Made by a program: the position numbers and the translations under genes. A model generated the notes under the pieces. The model worked only from the letters and a program-made list of their open reading frames with translations, was not told the origin of the DNA and did not search any database. From Sterolibacterium sp964521075 (GTDB lineage Bacteria > Pseudomonadota > Gammaproteobacteria > Burkholderiales > Rhodocyclaceae), in the NCBI GenBank assembly GCA_964521075.1, contig CAZFPI010000035.1, positions 1 to 24,133 of the forward strand: a stretch of 24,133 nt of DNA, written 5' to 3'. Positions 1 through 7,084 of the stretch are shown in pieces (position 1 is the stretch's first letter; each line of letters starts with the position of its first letter).

Positions 1-2
1 CC

Positions 3-857
3 TTCTTCTACCGCCAGATGCCCGAGCTGGTCGAGCGCGGCCACATCTACATCGCCCAGCCGCCGCTGTACAAGGTCAAGCACGGCAAGACCGAGATCTA
101 CATCAAGGACGACCAGGCACTCAACCAGCACATGCTCACCCTGGCACTGGATGGCGCCTTGCTGACACCCCGAACCGGCGCATCCGGCATTGAAGGCAAT
201 GCGCTGAACGAACTTGCCCGCAGCTATCTGCTCTCGGAAGCCGTCGTGCGTCGCGTGGGAGATTTCATCGACGGAGAAGTCCTGCAGATCATGCTGGCCA
301 ATGACATTGAAATCGACATTGCCAGCGAAGCGGCGGCACAGCAATCCGCTGCCCGGCTTGCCCCCCATCTTCCGCCGGAAATCCGGGTCATTGCCCGTTA
401 CAGCGAAAAAACCGAACGTTGGCAACTGGAGATCCAGCGCATGCGTCACGGCAATCTTCGCACGGGAGCCATCGACGAAGAATTCCTCCATTCCGGCGAC
501 TACCAGCAGATTCGGCGCACTTCCGCCATGATCGCCGGGTTGATCGGTGAAGGGGCCAACATTCGCCGGGGAGAAAAATCACAAGCTGCCGCAAGTTTTT
601 CCGCCGCCATCACCTGGCTTTTTGCGGAGGCCGAGCGGGGCCTGAGCAAGCAGCGATACAAGGGTCTGGGCGAAATGAACCCCGAGCAGCTTTGGGAAAC
701 CACCATGGATCCTACAGTGCGTCGCTTGCTCAAGGTTCAGATTGATGATGCCATCGCTGCCGACGAAATTTTCACCACCCTGATGGGCGACGAAGTCGAA
801 CCGCGCCGGGCATTCATTGAAACCCACGCCTTGCAGGCGAGGAATATCGATGTTTAA
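3..857 (+). CDS. gyrB: DNA gyrase subunit B, C-terminal part (5' end outside window)
   Basis: This is the C-terminal part of the ATPase subunit of DNA gyrase, which with GyrA introduces negative supercoils into DNA. The reading frame is open from the left edge of the window (codons from base 3), so the N-terminal GHKL ATPase, transducer and most of the TOPRIM domain lie outside. Visible hallmarks are the post-TOPRIM segment around GHIYIAQPPLYKVK, the conserved QRYKGLGEMNPEQLWETTMDP block near the end and the terminal FIETHALQARNIDV, which resembles the usual GyrB end. The long variable stretch between the two conserved blocks matches the insert found in proteobacterial GyrB and argues against ParE. 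No clear rho-independent terminator follows the stop. The assignment is firm; only the start is missing. Confidence 0.96.
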   Translation, partial: FFYRQMPELVERGHIYIAQPPLYKVKHGKTEIYIKDDQALNQHMLTLALDGALLTPRTGASGIEGNALNELARSYLLSEAVVRRVGDFIDGEVLQIMLANDIEIDIASEAAAQQSAARLAPHLPPEIRVIARYSEKTERWQLEIQRMRHGNLRTGAIDEEFLHSGDYQQIRRTSAMIAGLIGEGANIRRGEKSQAAASFSAAITWLFAEAERGLSKQRYKGLGEMNPEQLWETTMDPTVRRLLKVQIDDAIAADEIFTTLMGDEVEPRRAFIETHALQARNIDV

Positions 858-922
858 TTTCCGCTATTGTTGAAAAAATCATGGATGGATATTGAAAATT
901 ACCCGGGCAAGCAAAGTACCCG

Positions 923-931
923 TGTAATAAT
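923..931 (+). promoter_or_regulatory. Possible extended -10 element upstream of the SDR gene
   Basis: A TG-n-AATAAT string sits about 60 bp before the SDR start, in the 134-bp gap after gyrB. No good -35 hexamer lies at the right distance, so this is only a weak candidate for an extended -10 promoter. The rest of the gap shows nothing beyond a Shine-Dalgarno GGAGG at 977-981. A two-codon mini-ORF (ATG GCT TAA, 983-991) abuts the chosen ATG at 992. Confidence 0.22.
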
Positions 932-991
932 CCGTCGACTTGCGCCTTGATTTCATTGCGTAATTCAAAAAACTCTGGAGGTATGGCTTAA

Positions 992-2068
992 ATGGCAGGT
1001 GATTTCAACAAGACGACTGATCTGGGCAACGTCCTGATTACGGGCGGTTCAGGTTTCGTGGGCTGTAATTTCGTCAAGACCTTGCTGGCCAAAGGTTACA
1101 AGGTTCGCAGTTTCGATCTGGCTCCCTCGCCGCTGCCGCCACAGGAAAATCTCGAAGTCGTCCAGGGCAACATCTGCGATCAGGCCCTTGTGAAAAAAGT
1201 CGTCGAAGGTATCGACACCATTTTTCATACCGCCGCCATCATCGAACTGAAAGGTGGCAGTGCCGTTACCCAGGAGTATCGCGACCGTTCCTACGCCATC
1301 AATGTTGAAGCCACCAAAAATCTGCTGCAGACCGGGCGCGCGGCCGGGGTAAAGCGGTTTGTCTATACCGCGAGCAACAGCGTCGTGATTGGTGGCCAGC
1401 CTATCGTCAATGGCGACGAAACCCTGCCCTACACCGAACGCTTCAACGACCTTTACACCGAAACCAAGGTAGTTGCGGAAAAGTGGGTACTTGAACAAAA
1501 CGGCCAGCAAGGCATCCTTACCTGCTCCATTCGCCCCAGCGGAATCTGGGGGTCGGGCGATCAAACCATGTTCCGCCATATGTTCAACCAGATGATCGGC
1601 GGTTTGCTGCAGGCGCAGGTAGGCTCCGGCCGTGCCCGGCTCGACAACAGCTATGTCCATAATCTGGTGCATGGCTACATTCTCGCGGCCCGGCATCTCG
1701 TCGAAGGCGGAACTTCCCCGGGCCAGGCCTATTTCATCAACGATGGCGAACCCATCAACATGTTCACCTTCTCCAGGCCCATCATCGAGGCTGTGGGTTA
1801 CCCCTTCCCGAAAATGCGTGTGCCTGCCGCCCTGGTCAAGGCCATCATGGCCTTCTGGCAGATGCTGCACTTCAAATTCGGCATTCAGGAACCACCGGTT
1901 CCGCCCCTGGCTGTCGAGCGTATCGCCATCGACAACTTCTTCAGCATCGCCAAGGCACGCCGCGATCTGGGTTACGAGCCGCTCTTCAATACCGAGCAGG
2001 GCATGAAAGACTGTATTCCCTACTACCAGGAAATGTACCGCAAGATGAAACTGGCGGCTGGCAAATAA
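992..2068 (+). CDS. NAD(P)-dependent epimerase / 3-beta-hydroxysteroid dehydrogenase-like extended SDR
   Basis: A 358-residue extended short-chain dehydrogenase/reductase. It starts with a Rossmann fold carrying the nucleotide motif TGGSGFVG at residues 17-24. The catalytic Tyr-x3-Lys pair is Y155 and K159 in YTETK, with the upstream serines (TASNS) that normally complete the triad. Length and layout fit the 3-beta-HSD/isomerase and NAD-dependent epimerase branch, which acts on sugar nucleotides, sterols or related secondary alcohols. The ATG follows GGAGG by about 10 nt. The gene lies 40 bp upstream of a chemoreceptor on the same strand, but nothing ties the two functionally. Family is secure and substrate unknown. 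A steroid substrate is possible given the catabolic cluster further on, but that is speculation. Confidence 0.85.
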   Translation: MAGDFNKTTDLGNVLITGGSGFVGCNFVKTLLAKGYKVRSFDLAPSPLPPQENLEVVQGNICDQALVKKVVEGIDTIFHTAAIIELKGGSAVTQEYRDRSYAINVEATKNLLQTGRAAGVKRFVYTASNSVVIGGQPIVNGDETLPYTERFNDLYTETKVVAEKWVLEQNGQQGILTCSIRPSGIWGSGDQTMFRHMFNQMIGGLLQAQVGSGRARLDNSYVHNLVHGYILAARHLVEGGTSPGQAYFINDGEPINMFTFSRPIIEAVGYPFPKMRVPAALVKAIMAFWQMLHFKFGIQEPPVPPLAVERIAIDNFFSIAKARRDLGYEPLFNTEQGMKDCIPYYQEMYRKMKLAAGK

Positions 2069-2108
2069 GCTGCCCGGTCGTTTTTCTCTGTTCCGGAGGA
2101 GCTCCATC

Positions 2109-3221
2109 ATGTTTGGAATTGGAAGCAAGACGAAACTGGCCCTGGCCGAAGCCCGGGAAGAAAATGTCCGTTTGAAACGCCGTCTGGAAGATCTGGAAAA
2201 CCAGCTCGCAACCAGCCAGAACACGATAGAAACCACCCGGAACGATTGCCAGAACTGCTCGGGAAAAAAACATCTGCTGGAAGGTGTCGTCGCCAATCTT
2301 CCGCATTTCAGCGAAAGTATTACCGGCATTCAAACCTCTTTTTCCAAACTTTCCCATCATCTTGCCGATGACCGCGTGGCTGCTCAGGCAGCGGCGGATG
2401 AATCCGGCAGTAACCGCGATGCCCTGAAAAAAATCGCGGACAATTTCGAGCTCATGTCCGGGCGCATCCGCGCTGCCGGGGAAAGCGTCGAAGGACTTTC
2501 AAGGCGCGCGGGTGAAATCGGCGGCATCGTCCAGCTGATCCGGGAAATCGCGGAACAGACCAATCTTCTGGCACTCAATGCTGCCATCGAAGCCGCGCGG
2601 GCGGGTGAAACCGGCCGCGGTTTTGCCGTCGTGGCCGACGAAGTCCGCAAGCTCGCGGAGCGCACGGCCAAGGCGACAGCAGAAATCGGCCAGCTGGTCA
2701 GCGGCATCCAGGACGAAACCGGCCGGGCGCGCGAGATCATGGAACTAGGCGCAGGCGATGCCGCTGCCCACAGTACCGACAGTGTATCGGCAGTACAAGG
2801 CATGGAACGCCTGCTCGATCTGGCAGGCAATATGCAGACCAGCATCGTTTCTTCCTCACACCTGGCCAATGTGGAACTGGCCAATCTTCAGGAGCTTTGG
2901 CTGAAGCTGGAAGTGTATAAAGTTCTGCTTGGCATCTCGGATCTTCGCGCCGAGGACATCCCCACAGAAAGCCAGTGTCTGCTGGGGCAGTGGTATTACT
3001 CGGGCGAGGGGCGGGAAAAATTCGCCAGATTATCCGGTTTCCGTGAAATGGAATCGCCGCACAAGGCCGTGCACGACTACGGACGCCGCGCGGTTTCCTG
3101 CTACCGTCAGGGCGACAATGCCGGGGCACTCGACGCTCTCACGCAAATGGAACTATCCAACCTCAAGGTCATGCGCGGCTTGTCGCAGATGCTGGAGCAG
3201 TACGCCGAAAAAGCGAATTAA
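2109..3221 (+). CDS. Soluble methyl-accepting chemotaxis protein with C-terminal CZB domain
   Basis: A 370-residue cytoplasmic chemoreceptor with no transmembrane segment. Residues 10-45 form a charged coiled coil, followed by a CxxC (C47, C50). The MCP signalling hairpin follows, with the conserved tip around EIAEQTNLLALNAAIEAARAGE and GRGFAVVADEVRKLAERT, which binds CheA and CheW. The C-terminal ~115 residues are a CZB (chemoreceptor zinc-binding) domain with the typical C-x-LG-x-WY (C290) and HxxxH (H318, H322). The first usual zinc ligand, a His in the segment preceding VYKVLLG, appears to be replaced by E262. CZB receptors are known to sense zinc or oxidants through the zinc-cysteine centre. 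The start has a strong GGAGG. A bidirectional terminator follows the stop. Confidence 0.9.
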   Translation: MFGIGSKTKLALAEAREENVRLKRRLEDLENQLATSQNTIETTRNDCQNCSGKKHLLEGVVANLPHFSESITGIQTSFSKLSHHLADDRVAAQAAADESGSNRDALKKIADNFELMSGRIRAAGESVEGLSRRAGEIGGIVQLIREIAEQTNLLALNAAIEAARAGETGRGFAVVADEVRKLAERTAKATAEIGQLVSGIQDETGRAREIMELGAGDAAAHSTDSVSAVQGMERLLDLAGNMQTSIVSSSHLANVELANLQELWLKLEVYKVLLGISDLRAEDIPTESQCLLGQWYYSGEGREKFARLSGFREMESPHKAVHDYGRRAVSCYRQGDNAGALDALTQMELSNLKVMRGLSQMLEQYAEKAN

Positions 3222-3248
3222 AAAATTGAACCCGGCACTTTGTGCCCT

Positions 3249-3300
3249 CCGGCCTGGCGGCCCCCAAAAAAAGGGGTGCCGTCAGGCCGGTTTCCTTTTA
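3249..3300. terminator. Strong bidirectional rho-independent terminator
   Basis: A long GC-rich hairpin (arms about 3249-3264 and 3273-3290, loop of seven A) lies between the convergent chemoreceptor and GDSL genes. On the plus strand it is followed by TTTCCTTTT. On the minus strand the A-rich 5' flank of the plus strand (near 3221-3230) could supply the U-tract. The left arm reads CCGGCCTG then GCGGC then CCCC, and the right arm pairs with one or two mismatches. It probably stops both the chemoreceptor and esterase transcripts. Its right end overlaps the stop codon of the esterase gene. Confidence 0.85.
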
Positions 3301-4512
3301 CCGCCAGCCTCGCTCACGCAGCTTTGCCAGCACATGATCCGCCATCAGGCCATGTGTGTAAGGAGTCGGGTGCACCGTGTCGGCAAAGGTATAACGGCTG
3401 ACATCTCCTGCCACTACATTCCCCGTATTGCAGGTGATGGAAGAGCCCAGCAGGTTCGGAACCGGTTTGGTCAGATCGCAGGCCGTATCCGCAAAATTGC
3501 TGAAACCATAGCCTGAAGGATTCGCAGCCCAGGTAGCGAACAGCCCGAAGACGTCGATTTGCAGTACCGTACTGGCGGAGGCTGAATCTGCATTCAGACC
3601 GGCAGCAAGCTGGTTGTTGAAGGCCGTAACCATCCCGGCGGCGGCCGCCTGGACCACGGCGGAGCGGCCCTTCATCGAGGGAGATTTGCTCACATCCGGC
3701 AGATTCAGCACGACGACACGCTTTGCCCCCTTGCCTGCAATCTGTTGATTGACCAGTGCCGCCAATTCACGGCCGGCCTGTTCCATGGCGGCCTGATGCG
3801 CGGGGGCCAGCCGTGCGACGGCGTGATCGATCGCCCCGGGAAAGCAGTTGCTGCCGGTTTCGTCCGCCGGGATGCAGGCACCGCTGGCAATGTCTGTCGC
3901 AATTTGCTGCCCCAGGCTGGCGGCGACTTCCGCCGTCATGGCATCGGTTTGCCAGAGCAGATCATTGCCACCGGCAAAGACAAAAACGATTTCCTGACCT
4001 GAAAACCGGCCATTCGTGCGTTGCAGATGACGGCTGATCTGGGAAGCGACGGGAACCGTCAGATAACCCAGTTCAGGTTCTACCGCCTTGTTGTGCGGCC
4101 CGACAGGATCGGTGACGCGCGAGCCGCCCTGGGCATAATTGGTGCAGCCGGGATGATCGGTGACAGGGGCTGACAGCCCCTTGGCCGGATCACCTTCCAG
4201 ACCCGTTTGCGCCGGGCAAGGGGCCGCCAGAGACAGGCCGGCGGCGACACGTTCGGCCCATACCTGCGAACTGGCAGGCAGGCTGTTTACCGTGAATTTC
4301 CCGCCTCCGGCTGCCGCGATGGCCCCGACGGCATAGCTGCCGGAATCCGAGAGGCTATCGCCAAAAACGACTTGTTGCGAATACGCGACGGTATCCGTAT
4401 CGCTATCGCCAAAACAGCCTGTCAGCAGGCTGCCAGCCAGCAGCCAGGGCGTAAAGCGCGTCAGGCGCGAGAGGGGGGTGTGTCGGAAAGTGCTGGTCAC
4501 AGAAGCCGGCAT
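3298..4512 (-). CDS. SGNH/GDSL-family lipoprotein esterase
   Basis: A 404-residue secreted hydrolase of the SGNH/GDSL family, which cleaves esters of lipids or acylated sugars. The N-terminus has a basic, then hydrophobic signal peptide ending in the lipobox LLTGC, so C33 should be lipidated and the protein anchored in the periplasm or outer membrane. The four SGNH blocks are visible: Ser53 in FGDSLSD, Gly in NYAQGGSR, Asn in FAGGNDLLW, and the Asp378/His381 pair in FADTVHPTPYTH. The passenger resembles the autotransporter esterase type (EstA-like), but the protein stops after the catalytic domain and carries no beta-barrel. It is the last gene of a minus-strand group behind the SPFH gene (42 bp) and ends in the shared terminator. 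Substrate unknown. Confidence 0.88.
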   Translation of the reverse strand: MPASVTSTFRHTPLSRLTRFTPWLLAGSLLTGCFGDSDTDTVAYSQQVVFGDSLSDSGSYAVGAIAAAGGGKFTVNSLPASSQVWAERVAAGLSLAAPCPAQTGLEGDPAKGLSAPVTDHPGCTNYAQGGSRVTDPVGPHNKAVEPELGYLTVPVASQISRHLQRTNGRFSGQEIVFVFAGGNDLLWQTDAMTAEVAASLGQQIATDIASGACIPADETGSNCFPGAIDHAVARLAPAHQAAMEQAGRELAALVNQQIAGKGAKRVVVLNLPDVSKSPSMKGRSAVVQAAAAGMVTAFNNQLAAGLNADSASASTVLQIDVFGLFATWAANPSGYGFSNFADTACDLTKPVPNLLGSSITCNTGNVVAGDVSRYTFADTVHPTPYTHGLMADHVLAKLRERGWR

Positions 4513-4554
4513 TGGGTGCTCCTCTTATAATAAGAACCTTGTAAAAAACGAAAG

Positions 4555-5385
4555 TTAGTCCTTGCCAACATTGATAAAGGGGATGGTGCCGCCCGTGACA
4601 TTGGGCAATACGCCGTTCCATTTTTCGATGGCTTTGCGCTGGTTTTCGATTTCGCGCAGACGGATCAGCTCCGCCGTGACCTGTTGCTTTTGCAAGGCCA
4701 GGGATTCTGCTTCCGCCTTGGCCGAGGCGACTTTTTGTTCCGCTTCCACCTTGATGCGGGCCAGATCGCGTTCCGCCTTGAGCTTCAACTGCTCCGCCGT
4801 CGTCTTGGCTTCGATGGCCTCGTTGAAGCTCTTGGAGAAGGCGAAATTGATGATGGAAAATTCATCGACCGTCACGCCATGCTTCATCAGACGTTCCGAC
4901 AGGAGGGTTTTAATCCTGTCGCGAACTTCGGGGCGTTTTGAAATCAGCTCTTCCGCCGTGTATTGCGCCGTTGCCGCCTTCACGGCTTCCTGCACGGCCG
5001 GAAGGATGATGCGCTCACCCACCGACTGCCCCAGCTCGCGGAAAACCGTCACGACCTGATCGGGCTGGATGTGGTAATTCAGGGCAACCGTGGTGTGCAC
5101 GGATTGCATGTCTTTCGAAGCCGCATCGCCGTTGCCTTCGCCCTTCTGGATACGGACATCCATCAGATGCATGGTCTGGATCGCCGGGAGGACGAAGTGA
5201 ATGCCCTCGCCATAAACCTCGTCGGAAATCTTGCCGAAGGTGGTCAGAACGCCTCTCGTGCCTGGCTCGACGATGGCGAAGGGTGCGAGCCAGTACAGAA
5301 AGATCAAAAAAGCGATGGCCAGAAAAGTCTTGCGGCCAAAGCCGCCCGATGTCGCCGCATTGACCGCAGAAATATTGACCGCCAT
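4555..5385 (-). CDS. Prohibitin/stomatin-like SPFH-domain membrane protein
   Basis: A 276-residue SPFH protein with one N-terminal membrane segment (about residues 20-38), immediately followed by the family signature VEPGTRGVLTTFGK. The prohibitin domain follows (VHTTVALNYHIQPDQVVTVFRE, AVKAATAQYTAEELIS). From about residue 170 there is a long charged coiled coil rich in AEAES/KAE repeats. Such proteins oligomerise into ring-like scaffolds in the inner membrane and often work with FtsH/HflB-type proteases. The frame can be extended five codons to a TTG, but those codons contain the AAGGAAA that serves as ribosome binding site, so the ATG at 5385 is chosen. The gene lies about 49 bp behind the radical SAM gene and upstream of the esterase, suggesting co-transcription. 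Confidence 0.9.
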   Translation of the reverse strand: MAVNISAVNAATSGGFGRKTFLAIAFLIFLYWLAPFAIVEPGTRGVLTTFGKISDEVYGEGIHFVLPAIQTMHLMDVRIQKGEGNGDAASKDMQSVHTTVALNYHIQPDQVVTVFRELGQSVGERIILPAVQEAVKAATAQYTAEELISKRPEVRDRIKTLLSERLMKHGVTVDEFSIINFAFSKSFNEAIEAKTTAEQLKLKAERDLARIKVEAEQKVASAKAEAESLALQKQQVTAELIRLREIENQRKAIEKWNGVLPNVTGGTIPFINVGKD

Positions 5386-5434
5386 GGTGTTTCCTTTCAA
5401 GAACCCGGGGCGGCCATATTAGCACCTGCCATGC

Positions 5435-6625
5435 TCAGGGCATGATCTCCACATAGTCATACACCTCGCAATCCGTGATCTGACGGCGCAGGGGCAGCGG
5501 CAAGCGTGAAAACCAGTCCAGCGGCTGATGCCGGTCGATTTCCTGACCCATGAAGCGCACCAGCTCGCAAATGGGGTCGGTGACCAGACGGCGATATTTC
5601 TCGTCATTTTTGACATAAGCCAGATAAAGATTCTTCATGCAATTGCCGCGGCACCAGCCATAAGCCTCGCAATCGCCACAAGGCATGTCGGCTGTCGGCT
5701 GAAGCGGGCTGGGCTTGAGCCAGTTGGCCTGAATGTCACCCTGCAGCATTTCGGGCAGGTGCATCATGTCCGGGCAGGGGTAAATTTTTCCGTCCGGCAT
5801 GATGTTGAGAATGTGCGTGGAAACGCGGCACTGGGTCTTGCCGTCGTAAAGTTCCTGGGCCCGGCCGGGCATGACCTTGTTACGTACTGCTCCCATCAGT
5901 GGAACGAGGGGGTAGAGCATGTCGGTCGATGCAAAAAAGCGGTCGATGAGCTGCTTTAGCACCGCCTTGCGTTTCTCCATGCCCTCCGGCGTATAAGCCT
6001 CCCCCGCGACAAACTGGAAATAGACATAATCAAAGGTCTTCGTCAGTCCGTCGAGCTCCTCGAAACTGATGTCGTCATTGCTCCATGTCACCCGGGCCGT
6101 CAGGCTGCCGCCGACACGCCCCCGCACCTTGTCCAGATTTTTCAGCACCTGACGATAAATCCCCCGGCCGCGATAACCATCCGTCGTCTTCTCGCCGCCA
6201 TCGATGGATACCAGAATGTTGGACAGGCGCGAGAGCACGGTGTCCGGCAGATCATCGAGCAAGGTGCCATTCGTCTGCAGCTGGAAGCGGAACTGCGGAT
6301 GCCGCGCCATCACCGCCTCCATGAAAGGGCGGTTGAGCGTCGGTTCGCCGCCATAGAACGTCACATAAGTATCCAGCCCGGCCAGATGCTTCTGGATGAA
6401 GGCATCGAGCGTGTCCAGATCGTAGCTGACATTCCCCTGTGAGCCCAGCACCTCGCCCTCGGCGATGGAACAGTAAGTGCATTTGAGATTGCAGCGCAGC
6501 GTGGTCAACAGCTGCAGCTCGACCCGCTGGCCGGTGATGGCAGGCGTTTGTGTCCTGGTCGACGGCGTATGCGTTTCGGCAGATTGGCGTGGGGCGGCAG
6601 GATGAAATGTGACAGTGGCTTCCAT
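5435..6625 (-). CDS. Radical SAM/SPASM-domain protein, possible peptide- or protein-modifying enzyme
   Basis: A 396-residue radical SAM enzyme. The SAM-binding [4Fe-4S] motif is CNLKCTYC (C45, C49, C52), followed by the GGEPTLN motif expected for SAM contact. The C-terminal part carries a SPASM-type cysteine set, beginning at CRVSTH, then YPCPDMM, then a dense CGDCEAYGWCRGNC and a final CELV, which would hold auxiliary Fe-S clusters. Enzymes of this layout mature ribosomal peptides, anaerobic sulfatases or quinohemoprotein subunits. No sulfatase and no convincing precursor peptide is seen nearby. It heads a minus-strand group with the SPFH protein and the GDSL lipoprotein. The first ~35 residues are poorly conserved-looking and rich in Thr/Pro. 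The ATG follows an AGGAT. The family is certain and the substrate unknown. Confidence 0.87.
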   Translation of the reverse strand: MEATVTFHPAAPRQSAETHTPSTRTQTPAITGQRVELQLLTTLRCNLKCTYCSIAEGEVLGSQGNVSYDLDTLDAFIQKHLAGLDTYVTFYGGEPTLNRPFMEAVMARHPQFRFQLQTNGTLLDDLPDTVLSRLSNILVSIDGGEKTTDGYRGRGIYRQVLKNLDKVRGRVGGSLTARVTWSNDDISFEELDGLTKTFDYVYFQFVAGEAYTPEGMEKRKAVLKQLIDRFFASTDMLYPLVPLMGAVRNKVMPGRAQELYDGKTQCRVSTHILNIMPDGKIYPCPDMMHLPEMLQGDIQANWLKPSPLQPTADMPCGDCEAYGWCRGNCMKNLYLAYVKNDEKYRRLVTDPICELVRFMGQEIDRHQPLDWFSRLPLPLRRQITDCEVYDYVEIMP

Positions 6626-6778
6626 GAAATATCCTGTGGAAATGCTTTAAGTTTGAAGGATTCCCCATAATGGGTAAGAGTGGATTATCGCAGGGTTTGC
6701 GTTGCGGTTTTGTGTCACCCCAGGGCAATCGCATTTGATTTTCCAGGATGATTTATCGTCCTTCCAAGATTGTTCAGT

Positions 6779-6806
6779 GTCGGGGCGAATAATGATTCGC
6801 CCCGAC
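6779..6806. repeat. Perfect 12-bp palindrome, REP-like
   Basis: The arms GTCGGGGCGAAT and ATTCGCCCCGAC pair perfectly around the loop AATG. No T-tract follows, and both flanking genes point away, so it is not a terminator for either. The core GGGGCGAAT...ATTCGCCCC resembles a palindrome that recurs between genes in several betaproteobacterial genomes (from memory, not searched). It is best read as a dispersed REP-like repeat. Confidence 0.75.
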
Positions 6807-6861
6807 GGGATGGAGCATCCCAGGTTGACTATGGATCCGGCCCAATAAAGTCCAAAGTTTT

Positions 6862-6938
6862 CGTCATTCCGGCGAATGCCGGAATCCAGTAGCGGACTGG
6901 CTTCCTTCCCCTGGGCCCCGGCGTTCGCCGGGGTGACG
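6862..6938. repeat. Paired inverted REP-like element (GTCATTCCGGCG family)
   Basis: The left unit (6862-6885) is a hairpin with arms ATTCCGGC and GCCGGAAT. The right unit (6916-6938) is a hairpin with arms CCCCGGCG and CGCCGGGG. The outer ends are inverted repeats of 13 bp matching at 11 positions (CGTCATTCCGGCG against the complement of CGCCGGGGTGACG). The two units are about 30 bp apart. This layout matches the common bacterial intergenic repeat beginning GTCATTCC, likely a non-autonomous element. Confidence 0.75.
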
Positions 6939-7084
6939 GCTTCATACATTTGCGGGCGGGAAATCTGGCGAAGCTGGATCGATGAAGCGGGGCACGATTT
7001 TTTGACCAATGGAGGCTGCACGTCGAAGCAGCTCGCCGTGTCGATAAGATAGCGGTTTCGTCTGCCCGCTACCTGCTACCTGCC

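Larger units (their letters stand above)
6626..7084. other. Gene-free divergent intergenic region with repeats
   Basis: This 459-bp stretch separates the divergent radical SAM and ABC exporter genes. It holds no credible coding sequence: a 124-codon minus-strand frame runs through the palindromes and has no family features. It contains a perfect 12-bp palindrome (6779-6806) and a paired repeat element (6862-6938), described separately. Promoters for both flanking genes should lie here, but no convincing -35/-10 pair was found by eye. Confidence 0.7.

Noticed and set aside
1049..2329. 426-codon minus-strand frame over the SDR gene and chemoreceptor start
   Set aside because: Shadow of two clear plus-strand genes with full motifs; no recognisable domain.
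4513..4554. TATAAG on the minus strand as the -10 of a separate promoter for the GDSL gene
   Set aside because: It would put the transcription start almost on the Shine-Dalgarno sequence and has no good -35 at 16-18 bp.
6779..6806. Perfect palindrome as a rho-independent terminator
   Set aside because: It lies between divergent genes, upstream of both, and lacks a T-tract.
6647..7021. 124-codon minus-strand frame in the 6626-7084 spacer, considered as a precursor peptide for the radical SAM enzyme
   Set aside because: It runs through two palindromic repeats, and its protein has no leader/core pattern or clustered Cys, Ser or Thr residues.
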